Assembly: GCA_045648025.1 (NCBI GenBank)
Contig: JAZRNH010000039.1
Location: forward strand, 1-17,138
Direction of reading: 5' to 3'
From: RGIG1681 sp045648025
Lineage (GTDB): Bacteria > Bacillota > Clostridia > Christensenellales > UBA1242
DNA length: 17,138 nt
Shown here: in pieces, positions 1 through 7,297 of the stretch
Numbering within the stretch: position 1 is the stretch's first letter
How the letters are laid out: each line of letters begins with the position of its first letter
The notes under the pieces: generated by a model
Told to the model about the DNA's origin: nothing
The model's input: the letters and a program-made list of their open reading frames with translations, nothing else
Database searches by the model: none
Translations under genes and position numbers: made by a program

Positions 1-975
1 TCTAAAACTGAAATTTTTGTGAACAAAATCAACAATTTCTTTAATTGGGACTTTATTTGTGCCAAATGTTTCAATATACAAACTTACAGGTTCAGCAATT
101 CCAATTGCAAAACTTGCTTGAATTTCACATTTGTCAGCAAGACCGTGAGCAACAACATTTTTTGCAACATATCTTGCATAATAACAAGCACTTCTGTCAA
201 CTTTTGTGGCATTTTTAGAACTAAAACAACCACCACCCACTCTGCCAACACCACCATAGGTGTCAACAATGATTTTTCTTCCAACACAACCACTATCGCC
301 AAAACTGCCCCAAATGGTAAACTTTCCACTGGTATTAATCAAAAATTTTGTTTCACTTTGGTCCAAATTTTCATATTCTTTCAAAACAACATCAACAACA
401 TTTGTTTTGATATCTGCTTGAATTTCTTCCGCTGTCTTTGACTCACTATGCGAAACACTAACCAAAATTGTATCAATTGCAACAGGTTTGTCGTTTTCAT
501 AAGCAATTGAAACTTGGCTTTTTGCATCTGCAAAATAACAAGCCGTTGTTCTTCTATACTCATCATATTTTTTCATAAGTTTGTGAGCAATCATAATTGG
601 AAGTGGCATAAATTCAGCAGTTTCGTTACAAGCAAAACCATAAACCATACCTTGGTCATTTGCCTTAAGCTCTTCTTTGATAACAGCTTGAGCAATATCT
701 GGGCTTTGTGTTGAAATTTCTTTGATTACGGTAAACTCATTTTCATAACCAATTTCTTTTAAAACAGATTTTGCAATTGCCTCATAATCAATATTTGCAG
801 TTGTTGTGGCTTCACCATAAATAAACACCTTGTCGTTTTTAATGGCACATTCAACCGCCATTTGTGAATTTTTGTCACCAGTAAGTGCTGCATCTAAAAT
901 TGCATCAGCAATAGTATCGCAAGTTTTGTCTGGGTGTCCAATATTCACCGATTCACTAGTAATAATCTTTCTCAT
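1..975 (-). CDS. metK: S-adenosylmethionine synthetase, partial (C-terminal end outside the window)
   Basis: Makes S-adenosylmethionine from methionine and ATP in the cytosol. The visible 325 residues open with the ATP-binding GHPDK motif (residues 12-16), followed by a DQG..YGFACNET segment, MPLPIMIAHKL, a GD.G..GRKIIVDTYGG block, a GGG.FSSK block and TKVDRS, in the family's usual order. About 60-80 residues are missing beyond base 1. The start at 975 is preferred over an in-frame ATG at 981 because AGGAG lies 8 nt from 975 but only 2-3 nt from 981. The gene has its own promoter and SAM riboswitch. The protein is divergent: the usual GPQGDAGLTGRK reads GSFGDSGCVGRK, and ARHGGGAFSGKD reads GRVGGGCFSSKN, although the catalytic Asp, Arg and Lys positions are kept. 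The identification is secure. Confidence 0.95.
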   Translation of the reverse strand, partial: MRKIITSESVNIGHPDKTCDTIADAILDAALTGDKNSQMAVECAIKNDKVFIYGEATTTANIDYEAIAKSVLKEIGYENEFTVIKEISTQSPDIAQAVIKEELKANDQGMVYGFACNETAEFMPLPIMIAHKLMKKYDEYRRTTACYFADAKSQVSIAYENDKPVAIDTILVSVSHSESKTAEEIQADIKTNVVDVVLKEYENLDQSETKFLINTSGKFTIWGSFGDSGCVGRKIIVDTYGGVGRVGGGCFSSKNATKVDRSACYYARYVAKNVVAHGLADKCEIQASFAIGIAEPVSLYIETFGTNKVPIKEIVDFVHKNFSFR

Positions 976-1017
976 AATCATTTCTCCTATTTATTAAATT
1001 TCCTAATAAAGAGCAAT

Positions 1018-1041
1018 AAAAAACCCATCGTCACCGATGGG
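1018..1041 (-). terminator. Riboswitch-controlled intrinsic terminator of metK
   Basis: On the minus strand a 7-bp stem CCCATCG/CGATGGG with a GTGA tetraloop is followed by six T. It lies 43 nt upstream of the metK start, so termination here would prevent metK expression. Its 5' arm is also the partner of the antiterminator. Confidence 0.9.
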
Positions 1042-1073
1042 CATAATAACAAAATAAAACTTTCGCCATCGGT
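1033..1073 (-). promoter_or_regulatory. Antiterminator of the metK leader
   Basis: Minus-strand ACCGATGG (1073-1066) is complementary to CCATCGGT (1040-1033), the 5' half and loop of the terminator. The same ATGG (1069-1066) is needed for aptamer helix P1. P1 and the antiterminator are therefore mutually exclusive, which is the logic of a SAM OFF-switch. Confidence 0.8.
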
Positions 1074-1148
1074 CAGCCGTTAGCACCTTGGCAAAAGCTA
1101 GGTTGCTGTGTGGTCAACGGGGCTGTCCCTCGCACACTCTTTATGGAA
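1066..1148 (-). ncRNA. SAM-clan riboswitch aptamer (S-box/SAM-I type, P4 arm not visible)
   Basis: On the minus strand the conserved S-box core is readable. A GAGGGA kink-turn segment (around 1126-1131) pairs with GUUGA. P2 is GTGTG/CACAC (1137-1133 with 1112-1108). AGCAACC (1107-1101) follows, then a short P3 (1102-1086) and GGTGCTAA (1087-1080). The P2-loop pseudoknot is CAGCC (1125-1121) with GGCTG (1078-1074), a compensated version of the usual CUGG/CCAG pairing. P1 is CCAT (1146-1143) with ATGG (1069-1066). Canonical S-box RNAs carry a P4 hairpin between the pseudoknot and P1; here only a few bases separate them. This compact form resembles the SAM-I/IV variants. Its place upstream of metK fits SAM as ligand. 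Confidence 0.9.
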
Positions 1149-1155
1149 TGATTGA

Positions 1156-1184
1156 ATTATATCATTAATTTTTTAAATAATCAA
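1156..1184 (-). promoter_or_regulatory. SigA-type promoter of metK
   Basis: On the minus strand: -35 TTGATT (1184-1179), 17-bp spacer, -10 TATAAT (1161-1156). The expected start of transcription, near 1150, falls just before the riboswitch. No terminator is visible between the xth stop and this promoter, so xth read-through would also pass the riboswitch. Confidence 0.85.
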
Positions 1185-1199
1185 TAAATTTTCATAATT

Positions 1200-1949
1200 T
1201 TAAATATCAATTTCAAGACCAATTGGAGCATGGTCACTACCCTCAACCGCTGTGTAAATTTTTGAATCTTTAATTTTATTTTTTGCGGCTGCAGAAACCA
1301 AAAAGTAATCTAATCTCCAACCCACATTTTTCGCTCTTGAGTTAAACCTATAACTCCACCAAGAATATTCAATTTTGTTTGGATATAAATATCTAAAACT
1401 ATCCACAAAACCAGCTTCTAAAAGTTCTGTCATTTTGTTTCTTTCTTCAATGGTGAAACCTGCATTTTTTTCATTTGACTTGGCATTTTTAATATCTTGC
1501 TCTGTGTGAGCAACATTTAAATCGCCAGTATATATTACAGTTTTGTTTTTGCTGAGCTTTGTTAAATATTTTCTCATATCATTTTCAAAAACCATTCTAT
1601 AATCAAGTCTTTTTAACCCTTCACCAGAATTTGGAACATAAGCATTAACCAAATAAAATTCAGGATATTCAAGTGTAATAACCCTGCCTTCATCATTATA
1701 TTTTTCATCAATGCCAAAAACTGCCGAAAGTGGTTTTTGTTTTGCATAAACAATAGTTCCGCTATAACCTTTTGTTTCAGCAGAACTCATAAACAAATGA
1801 TATCCTTTCTTTTCAAGGTCTGCTTGACCCTCTTGCATTTTTGTTTCTTGAATACAAAAAAAGTCTGCAGCTTCACTGTCAAAAAACTCATCAAAACCTT
1901 TACCTTTACAAGCTCTGAGTCCATTTGTGTTCCAACTAATAATTTTCAT
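1200..1949 (-). CDS. xth: Exodeoxyribonuclease III / AP endonuclease
   Basis: Cytosolic base-excision-repair nuclease of the endonuclease/exonuclease/phosphatase fold; it cuts at abasic sites and removes 3'-blocking groups. The 249 residues are the normal family length. Motifs in order: WNTNGLRA (6-13), QETK with metal-ligand Glu35, NAYVPNSG (102-109), GDLNVAHTEQD with Asp143 and Asn145, NAGFT with the following EER, a YSWWSYR..SR..N.GWRLDYFLVS block, and the terminal GSDHAP with catalytic Asp239-His240. The start is supported by AGGAG eight nt upstream. It is read from its own extended -10 promoter, divergently from glgB. In Bacillus the orthologue is called exoA. Function is highly certain. 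Confidence 0.96.
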   Translation of the reverse strand: MKIISWNTNGLRACKGKGFDEFFDSEAADFFCIQETKMQEGQADLEKKGYHLFMSSAETKGYSGTIVYAKQKPLSAVFGIDEKYNDEGRVITLEYPEFYLVNAYVPNSGEGLKRLDYRMVFENDMRKYLTKLSKNKTVIYTGDLNVAHTEQDIKNAKSNEKNAGFTIEERNKMTELLEAGFVDSFRYLYPNKIEYSWWSYRFNSRAKNVGWRLDYFLVSAAAKNKIKDSKIYTAVEGSDHAPIGLEIDI

Positions 1950-1970
1950 AAAACTTCTCCTATCAAAAAA

Positions 1971-1979
1971 ATTATAACA
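1971..1979 (-). promoter_or_regulatory. Extended -10 promoter of xth
   Basis: Minus-strand TGTTATAAT is an extended -10 element (TGnTATAAT) about 20 nt before the xth start. No good -35 box lies at the expected distance, which is common for extended -10 promoters. Confidence 0.65.
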
Positions 1980-2149
1980 AACAAACCTATAAAAATCATC
2001 TAAATTTTGCAGGTTTCAAATAAGTTTATTTTAATCTTCTTTAATGTCTGCTTTGTTTTGTTTTTTTATTAAAACGGGTTTGATTTTTAAATTGAAATTT
2101 CTAACAAATATATACAAATTTTGTGAATCAGTATGCCGTTTTTAATAAT

Positions 2150-2173
2150 GTTGTCACATTGTGGTTTGACAAC
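2150..2173 (+). repeat. Inverted repeat over the -35 box of glgB (possible operator)
   Basis: GTTGTCA (2150-2156) and TGACAAC (2167-2173) form a perfect 7-bp dyad separated by 10 bp. The right arm contains most of the -35 hexamer. A regulator bound here would block or alter polymerase access. No regulator family can be assigned. Confidence 0.5.
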
Positions 2174-2194
2174 CGCTTATATATTTGATATAAT
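2166..2194 (+). promoter_or_regulatory. Consensus SigA promoter of glgBA
   Basis: Perfect -35 TTGACA (2166-2171), 17-bp spacer and perfect -10 TATAAT (2189-2194). Transcription should start near 2201, giving a leader of about 35 nt with AAGGAG at 2216-2221. Confidence 0.93.
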
Positions 2195-2234
2195 TCTCTT
2201 GTTTTATAATAGTTCAAGGAGCTAGATAGTTTTT

Positions 2235-4124
2235 ATGACAATCGACGAAAGAATATCTAATATTGAAAACGGAAAAGACTTCAAGGTTTATGAATTTTTA
2301 GGCAGCCATTTTGGAAGAAAAAATGGTGAAAATGGTGTATATTTCAGAGTTTATGCACCTCATGCAAAAATGGTTTTTGTTGTTGGTGACTTCAACAATT
2401 GGGATAAAGAATCTCATCCACTTAAAAGAATAAAAAATTCAAATATTTGGGAAGTGTTTGTTGCTGGAGCAAAAAACCTTCAAAAATATAAATATATTGT
2501 TGTTGATAAAAACGACAAAGAACTTGTTAAAGCTGACCCTTATGCTTTTTATGGTCAAAACATCACACACGACAACGATTATGCATCTTATGTTTATGAC
2601 CTTGATGGCTACAATTGGAAAGATTCAAAATATATGGAATCAATCCAAACAAAAAATCATTTAGATACACCTATGAATATTTATGAAGTTTGCCTTCTCT
2701 CTTGGAAAAGACATGCTGACGGCAGTTTCTATACATACAGAGAACTTGCTACTTCGCTTATTCCTTATGTAAAAAAGATGGGTTACACCCATATTGAATT
2801 ATTGCCACTTTCAGAGTTTCCAAGAGACATTTCTTGGGGATATCAAGTTAGTGGATATTATGCAATCACAAGCAGATATGGCAAACCAAAAGACTTTATG
2901 TATTTTGTTGACAAATGCCACGAAGCTGGAATTGGTGTAATTTTAGACTGGGTTCCTGCCCACTTTGACTTCCACGAATTTGGTCTTATGGAATGGGATG
3001 GTGAACCACTTTATGAAAGTCCAAAATGGGACAGAAAGTTCCAACTTGCTTGGACAACAAGAATTTTCGACTACGAAAATCCTTATGTAACACAATTTTT
3101 ACTTGCATCTGCCCTCTTTTATATGAGAAAGTATCACTTTGACGGAATCAGAGTCGATGCCTGTGTTGCAATCTTGTACCTTGACTTCTGCAGAAACCCT
3201 GATGAATGGATTCCTAATGTTAACGGAAACAACATCAACTATGCAGGTGTTGAATTTTTGAAAAACTTAAACAATTCAATCTTTGGAGAATTCCCTAATG
3301 CACTTATGATTGCCGAAGAAGTTTCTTCTTGGCCACTTGTTACAAAACCAACAACAACTGGCGGTTTGGGCTTTAACTTTAAGTGGAATGTTGGTTGGAT
3401 GAACGACCTTTGGGAATATACTTCAATGGACCCACATTTTAGAAAATATCATCACAAAATTTTAACTCACACAATTGATTATTGTTTTGATGAAAATTAT
3501 ATCTTGCCTGTTGACCACGACGAAGTTGCCAACGGCAGACATTCACTCATCAAAAAGATGAACGGCGATGATATGAAAACCAAAATTGACCTTTGCCGTG
3601 CATTTTATCTTTATATGTTTATGCACCCTGGCAAAAAGCTTTCTTTTATGGGAAGTGAATTTGGTCAAATAACAGAATGGTCTCACGATGAAACCATTAA
3701 CTGGAAACTTTTAAAAGCAAATAACAATAAAAAACTCAGCAAATTTATCGCTTCCCTCAACCATTTATACACTGAAACTCCTGAAATGTATGAAATTGAT
3801 TTTGACAAAACAGGTTTTGAATGGGTTGTTAAAGATGATAATTTAAACTGTGTTACAGTGTTTAAAAGATTTAGCAAAAATAGAAGTCATTTGCTTTGTG
3901 TTTGCAACTTCTCACCATTTAGAGTTACTGACTATGTTATTGGAATTGACGAATCTGGTGAATACGAAGAGATTTTCTCATCAGATGACGAAGCTTTTGG
4001 TGGAACTGGTGAACACAATCCACTTATTTATTCAACAATTATGAATAAAAATGGAAAAGCTCATGCAATTAGAGTTAATATTCCAGCAAACACAACTTTG
4101 ATTCTTCGCAAAGTTCAAAAATAA
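2235..4124 (+). CDS. glgB: 1,4-alpha-glucan (glycogen) branching enzyme
   Basis: Adds alpha-1,6 branches to growing glycogen in the cytosol. The order is an N-terminal CBM48 domain (about residues 34-120, with VGDFNNW at 50-56), a GH13 catalytic barrel (about 150-490) and a C-terminal beta domain. Catalytic sites are visible: GVILDWVPAHF (region I, His243), GIRVDAC with nucleophile Asp308, IAEEVSSWP with acid Glu361, and PVDHDEV with His428-Asp429. FMGSEFGQ..EWSHD..INW is also typical of branching enzymes rather than amylases. At 629 residues it matches the short bacterial form without an extra N1 domain. AAGGAG lies 13 nt from the ATG, which is a long gap. glgA follows 13 bp downstream in the same operon. 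Confidence 0.96.
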   Translation: MTIDERISNIENGKDFKVYEFLGSHFGRKNGENGVYFRVYAPHAKMVFVVGDFNNWDKESHPLKRIKNSNIWEVFVAGAKNLQKYKYIVVDKNDKELVKADPYAFYGQNITHDNDYASYVYDLDGYNWKDSKYMESIQTKNHLDTPMNIYEVCLLSWKRHADGSFYTYRELATSLIPYVKKMGYTHIELLPLSEFPRDISWGYQVSGYYAITSRYGKPKDFMYFVDKCHEAGIGVILDWVPAHFDFHEFGLMEWDGEPLYESPKWDRKFQLAWTTRIFDYENPYVTQFLLASALFYMRKYHFDGIRVDACVAILYLDFCRNPDEWIPNVNGNNINYAGVEFLKNLNNSIFGEFPNALMIAEEVSSWPLVTKPTTTGGLGFNFKWNVGWMNDLWEYTSMDPHFRKYHHKILTHTIDYCFDENYILPVDHDEVANGRHSLIKKMNGDDMKTKIDLCRAFYLYMFMHPGKKLSFMGSEFGQITEWSHDETINWKLLKANNNKKLSKFIASLNHLYTETPEMYEIDFDKTGFEWVVKDDNLNCVTVFKRFSKNRSHLLCVCNFSPFRVTDYVIGIDESGEYEEIFSSDDEAFGGTGEHNPLIYSTIMNKNGKAHAIRVNIPANTTLILRKVQK

Positions 4125-4137
4125 TTAGAGAGGATTT

Positions 4138-5586
4138 ATGGACATAAAAACCAAACTAGATGTATTATTTGTAACCGCAGAATGTTTACCATTTTGTGCA
4201 AATGGCGGTGTAGCTGATATGTGCTATGCACTGCCAAAATACTTAAATAGAACTGACAAAGTTAATGTTAGAGTAATTTTGCCACTCTATTCAAAGATTC
4301 CTGAAAATTTCAGAGAAGGTTTCAGACTTATTGGTGAAAGAACCGTTGAACTTTCTTGGAGAAAAGAATATTGCGGAATTTATGAATATGAATTTAACGG
4401 AATAACTTATTACTTTATTGACAATGAACATTATTTCAAAAGAGAAAAATTGTTTGGATACGAAGACGATGTTGAAAGATTTAGTTTCTTTTCAAAAGCC
4501 GTTCTTGATATCCTTCCAGTAATCAGTTACTTCCCTGACATTATTCACACAAACGACTGGCAATCAAGTATGGTTTGCACATTCTTAAAAATCTTAGAAT
4601 GGCAAAACCCAAAATATGAACACATTAAAACAGTTCTCAATATTCACAACTTAAACTATCAAGGCATTGCTGAATATGACATCGTTAAAGACCTTTTAAA
4701 TGTAGATGACAAATTTGCTTACCTTTTTGACTATTTTGGAAAAGCAAACATTATGAAAGCAAGTATTATGTGTTCTGACTCAATTGTTGCAGTTAGTGAA
4801 ACATATAAAGAAGAAATTTTATACACCGAACAAGGCAGAGGTCTTCAAGGTATTTTAGAAAGTGTTAAACACAAGGTTTATGGAATTATAAATGGCATTG
4901 ATTATGAATATTATAATCCAGAAACCGATCCTAACATTTTTGTTAACTATAACAAAGAAACAATTGAAAACAGAGTTCAAAACAAACTCAAAATTCAAGA
5001 AGAACTTGGACTCCCTGTTGATGAAAATATTCCTATGTATTCATACATTGGATATATGGGTGCACACAAAGGAATAGACCTTTTAAGACAAGTTATTGAA
5101 CCATATTTAGAAGAAGGAAAAATTCAACTCATTGGAATCGGTGGCGGAAGCCCTGAATATGAAAACTATATGAGAAGCTTAAACACAAGATTTCCAAATT
5201 CTGTTCATCTTATATTTGGTTATGACAACCGTTATGTTAAAAAAGTTTATGCAGCGGCAGACTTTTTGTTTAACATTTCTAGCACTGAGCCTTGTGGTCT
5301 TTGCCCACTCATTGCAAACAAATATGGCTGTCTTCCAATCATTTATGAAACCGGTGGTTTGAAAGACAACTTCACAGATTTCAGATATCAAAAAGGAAAC
5401 GGTTACACATTTAACGACTATGATGCAACCACCCTCACCGATTTGATTGACAGAACACTTCGTCACTATCACGAAAAAAGAGATAAACTTGATGGATATA
5501 TTCTTCAAGCTATGGACGAGAGTTTTGATATCAAAGATTGTGCTGATAAATATGTTGCACACTATGAAGAATTAAAACAAATTTAA
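4138..5586 (+). CDS. glgA: Glycogen synthase, GT5 family, with altered donor-site motifs
   Basis: A GT-B glycosyltransferase that extends alpha-1,4-glucan chains, probably from ADP-glucose, and works with the branching enzyme encoded just upstream. Its 482 residues match the family. Visible motifs: FVTAE..PF..GGVAD (11-27), HTNDWQ (137-142), NIHNLNYQG (168-176), INGIDY..YNP (251-261), HKGIDLL (310-316), and TEPCGL..L..KYG (383-397) with Glu384, followed by ETGGL. Two usual donor-site residues are absent. The KTGGL lysine is Ala21 (PFCANGGV), and the arginine of the S-R-L..KG motif is Tyr306 (GYMGAHKG); Lys311 is kept. The start follows AGAGGA seven nt upstream. No glgC, glgD or glgP is in the window. 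Family assignment is sure; donor specificity is not. Confidence 0.9.
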   Translation: MDIKTKLDVLFVTAECLPFCANGGVADMCYALPKYLNRTDKVNVRVILPLYSKIPENFREGFRLIGERTVELSWRKEYCGIYEYEFNGITYYFIDNEHYFKREKLFGYEDDVERFSFFSKAVLDILPVISYFPDIIHTNDWQSSMVCTFLKILEWQNPKYEHIKTVLNIHNLNYQGIAEYDIVKDLLNVDDKFAYLFDYFGKANIMKASIMCSDSIVAVSETYKEEILYTEQGRGLQGILESVKHKVYGIINGIDYEYYNPETDPNIFVNYNKETIENRVQNKLKIQEELGLPVDENIPMYSYIGYMGAHKGIDLLRQVIEPYLEEGKIQLIGIGGGSPEYENYMRSLNTRFPNSVHLIFGYDNRYVKKVYAAADFLFNISSTEPCGLCPLIANKYGCLPIIYETGGLKDNFTDFRYQKGNGYTFNDYDATTLTDLIDRTLRHYHEKRDKLDGYILQAMDESFDIKDCADKYVAHYEELKQI

Positions 5587-5590
5587 CAAT

Positions 5591-5628
5591 AAAAAAACAC
5601 ACCAAATATTTGGTGTGTTTTTTATTTT
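5591..5628. terminator. Bidirectional terminator between glgA and the peptidase E-like gene
   Basis: A perfect 22-bp palindrome at 5597-5618 (arms ACACACCAAAT) is flanked by A7 on the left and a T-rich tract on the right. It sits 10 bp after the glgA stop and can also stop the convergent minus-strand gene. Confidence 0.92.
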
Positions 5629-5651
5629 TCTTGATTTTATCGCAAATAAAT

Positions 5652-5683
5652 GGTGTTATGTGTCACATAATACCCAATTTTTT
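5652..5683 (+). terminator. Second, tandem terminator for glgBA
   Basis: The dyad TTATGTG-T-CACATAA (5656-5670) extends through GGTG/TACC to 5652-5674 with one wobble pair. It is followed by AATTTTTT to 5683 on the plus strand only. It reads best as a backup terminator. Confidence 0.6.
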
Positions 5684-5710
5684 AGGCAAAATTGAAGATT
5701 TTTGCAGTTT

Positions 5711-6421
5711 TTAATCTTCTTGTCTGTCTTCTTGTAATTTTCTATATTCTAAACCAGACCAGTCATCTGTGAGCAAAGTTTTCTCTTCTCCATCAATAAA
5801 CAATACTTGATTGTTGCCAATGCAAGTATATAAATTTTCATCATAAATTTGAATTTCTTCTAAGTGAGCTGGATAACAAAAAGTATCATCTGTAATGAAT
5901 AAATCATTTTCATTTTGCATTTCATCAGGATAACACATTCTGTGTTTTGTTGTATGAACAAAAACCATTTTATCAATCCAACCATAACCTTTGAGTGAAT
6001 CTTTTCCAAATTCAGATTTCACATCATAATCATAAGGCTCAGATCTCAAACAATATTCTGTGTCACTACCGGCCAGAACCGAACCTGCACTGCTGCCAAT
6101 ATATAAAACAGAATCTTCTTCAACAAGTTTTCTCACTTTTTCAAATTGGTTAAATTTATGAAGATAATGAATAAGCCTTGTGGTGTTTCCCCCTCTCACA
6201 AAAATTAGGTCAATTTTGTCTTGAAAATCATATCCTTCTTTTAATATGATAACTTTCATACCCATACTTTTAAAAGAGAGAACTGCCCTGCTTTCTGCCT
6301 CAAATTCATCTTCTTGAGCATAGCCCACAAACAAACAAGTTAAACCTTCTGTTTTATCAAAAAACTTGTCTAAAAATTTATATCCAACACCTGCATAATC
6401 AGAACATAATAATAATTTCAT
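5711..6421 (-). CDS. Peptidase E-like protein (S51 family)
   Basis: A 236-residue cytosolic serine peptidase of the S51 family, which includes alpha-aspartyl dipeptidase PepE and cyanophycinase. The signature is VRGGNT (75-80) followed by YIGSSAGS (107-114), with Ser111 as the nucleophile elbow and His156 or His160 in the FVHTTKHR segment as the likely catalytic histidine. The start at 6421 is chosen because AAGGAG lies 7 nt upstream. A longer reading from a TTG at 6469 is rejected because that TTG is part of the -35 box. It has its own promoter and its own (bidirectional) terminator, so it is monocistronic. The length is near PepE, shorter than many cyanophycinases. The substrate (Asp-X dipeptides or another small molecule) is not certain. 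Confidence 0.85.
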   Translation of the reverse strand: MKLLLCSDYAGVGYKFLDKFFDKTEGLTCLFVGYAQEDEFEAESRAVLSFKSMGMKVIILKEGYDFQDKIDLIFVRGGNTTRLIHYLHKFNQFEKVRKLVEEDSVLYIGSSAGSVLAGSDTEYCLRSEPYDYDVKSEFGKDSLKGYGWIDKMVFVHTTKHRMCYPDEMQNENDLFITDDTFCYPAHLEEIQIYDENLYTCIGNNQVLFIDGEEKTLLTDDWSGLEYRKLQEDRQED

Positions 6422-6440
6422 AATAGTCTCCTTGCCATAA

Positions 6441-6469
6441 ATTATATAGAATTTTAGAAATTTTATCAA
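6441..6469 (-). promoter_or_regulatory. SigA promoter of the peptidase E-like gene
   Basis: On the minus strand: -35 TTGATA (6469-6464), 17-bp spacer, -10 TATAAT (6446-6441). It begins directly after the pflA terminator, so the gene is isolated from pfl transcription. Confidence 0.85.
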
Positions 6470-6470
6470 T

Positions 6471-6497
6471 AAAAAAGAATGTCATAAGACATTCTTT
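6471..6497 (-). terminator. Terminator of pflBA
   Basis: Minus-strand stem AAAGAATGTC/GACATTCTTT (6497-6488 with 6483-6474) with a TTAT loop, ending in a T run. The 5' arm overlaps the last bases of pflA, including part of its stop codon. Confidence 0.88.
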
Positions 6498-7191
6498 ATT
6501 TTAACAAATTTTCAAGTTCTTTGCATCTTTCTTTGTCCATATTTTCGGTATCACCAAGCCTATATGGAATGCCAAGTTTTTCATATTTCATTTTTCCCAT
6601 TGAATGATATGGCAAAAGTTCAATTCTCTCAACATTATTAATTTTTGCAGCAAAGTTTTTAAGTTTCAAAATATGTGCTTCGTCATCATTGATTCCCGGA
6701 ACAATAACTTGTCTGAGCCAAAGTTTTTTATTCTTTTTTTGGCAAGTTTCTAAAAATTTATTAAACTTTTCAATTTTTTGACCAGCAACATACTCATATT
6801 CACTTTCATCAACCGCTTTTATATCCAAAATAACGAGGTCAACAAGGTCCAAAATTTCGTCATAATCATCTGCAACACCTGCTGTATCAATCGCAATATG
6901 AATATTGTTTTGTTTTAAAAGTTTAACTGCTTCAAGCAAGAATTTACTTTGCAAAAGTGGTTCACCTCCGCTAAAAGTGATGCCCCCTGTTTCTCCATAA
7001 TAATTTTTATACTTATTAAACTTTTGCAATATTTCTTCGGCAGAAATTTCTCTGCTGCCCTCTTCTGTCCAGGTTTCTGGATTGTGGCAATACAAACACC
7101 TAAGTCTGCAACCAGCCATAAACACAACCAATCTAACACCAGGACCATCTGCAGAACCCATTGTTTCAATGTCAGTTATTTTTCCGTTCAT
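6496..7191 (-). CDS. pflA: Pyruvate formate-lyase activating enzyme (radical SAM)
   Basis: A cytosolic radical-SAM enzyme that uses a [4Fe-4S] cluster and SAM to place the glycyl radical on PflB. The 231 residues carry the cluster motif C28-x3-C32-x2-C35 within MAGCRLRCLYCHNPETW, then GGITFSGGEPLLQ (69-81) for SAM binding, and later LVILDIK and LWLRQVIVPG, all typical of PflA. No extra ferredoxin-like insert is present, so it is the short PflA type rather than an activase of another glycyl-radical enzyme. The start is backed by AAAGGA about 6 nt upstream. It lies 106 bp downstream of pflB on the same strand, separated by a terminator-like hairpin, which would give less activase than lyase. 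A weak extra promoter (TTGTTA, 17 bp, TTATAT) may precede it. Confidence 0.96.
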   Translation of the reverse strand: MNGKITDIETMGSADGPGVRLVVFMAGCRLRCLYCHNPETWTEEGSREISAEEILQKFNKYKNYYGETGGITFSGGEPLLQSKFLLEAVKLLKQNNIHIAIDTAGVADDYDEILDLVDLVILDIKAVDESEYEYVAGQKIEKFNKFLETCQKKNKKLWLRQVIVPGINDDEAHILKLKNFAAKINNVERIELLPYHSMGKMKYEKLGIPYRLGDTENMDKERCKELENLLK

Positions 7192-7235
7192 ATTTTTCCT
7201 TTATTTTTCATATAAAATAAAATTTATTAATCTAA

Positions 7236-7287
7236 CAAAAAGCCAAAATTGCTTCGATAACTAAATTGTCATCTTGCAATTTTGACT
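7236..7287 (-). terminator. Intercistronic, probably leaky terminator between pflB and pflA
   Basis: On the minus strand a 12-bp stem (7287-7276 with 7252-7241, one G-T pair, arms rich in AAAATTGC/GCAATTTT) with a 23-nt loop is followed by TTTTTG. The long loop suggests incomplete termination, so that some transcripts continue into pflA. Confidence 0.65.
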
Positions 7288-7297
7288 CTTTTTTTAA

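Noticed and set aside
19..441. Plus-strand open frame of 140 codons
   Set aside because: It is antisense to metK, whose minus-strand frame gives an unmistakable family sequence; the plus-strand product is Asn/Thr/Phe-rich with no motif.
5656..5670. 15-bp palindrome TTATGTGTCACATAA as a CRP/FNR-type operator
   Set aside because: It lies between the 3' ends of convergent genes, not at a promoter, and a T-rich run follows on the plus strand, so a tandem terminator is simpler.
5711..6421. Cyanophycinase
   Set aside because: Same S51 family, but the length and lone context without cyanophycin synthetase fit a PepE-like peptidase better; the substrate is left open.
6422..6469. Sixteen-residue N-terminal extension of the peptidase E-like protein
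   Set aside because: Its TTG start is part of the -35 box and the extension spans the -10, so it would not be on the transcript; the internal ATG has a proper AAGGAG.
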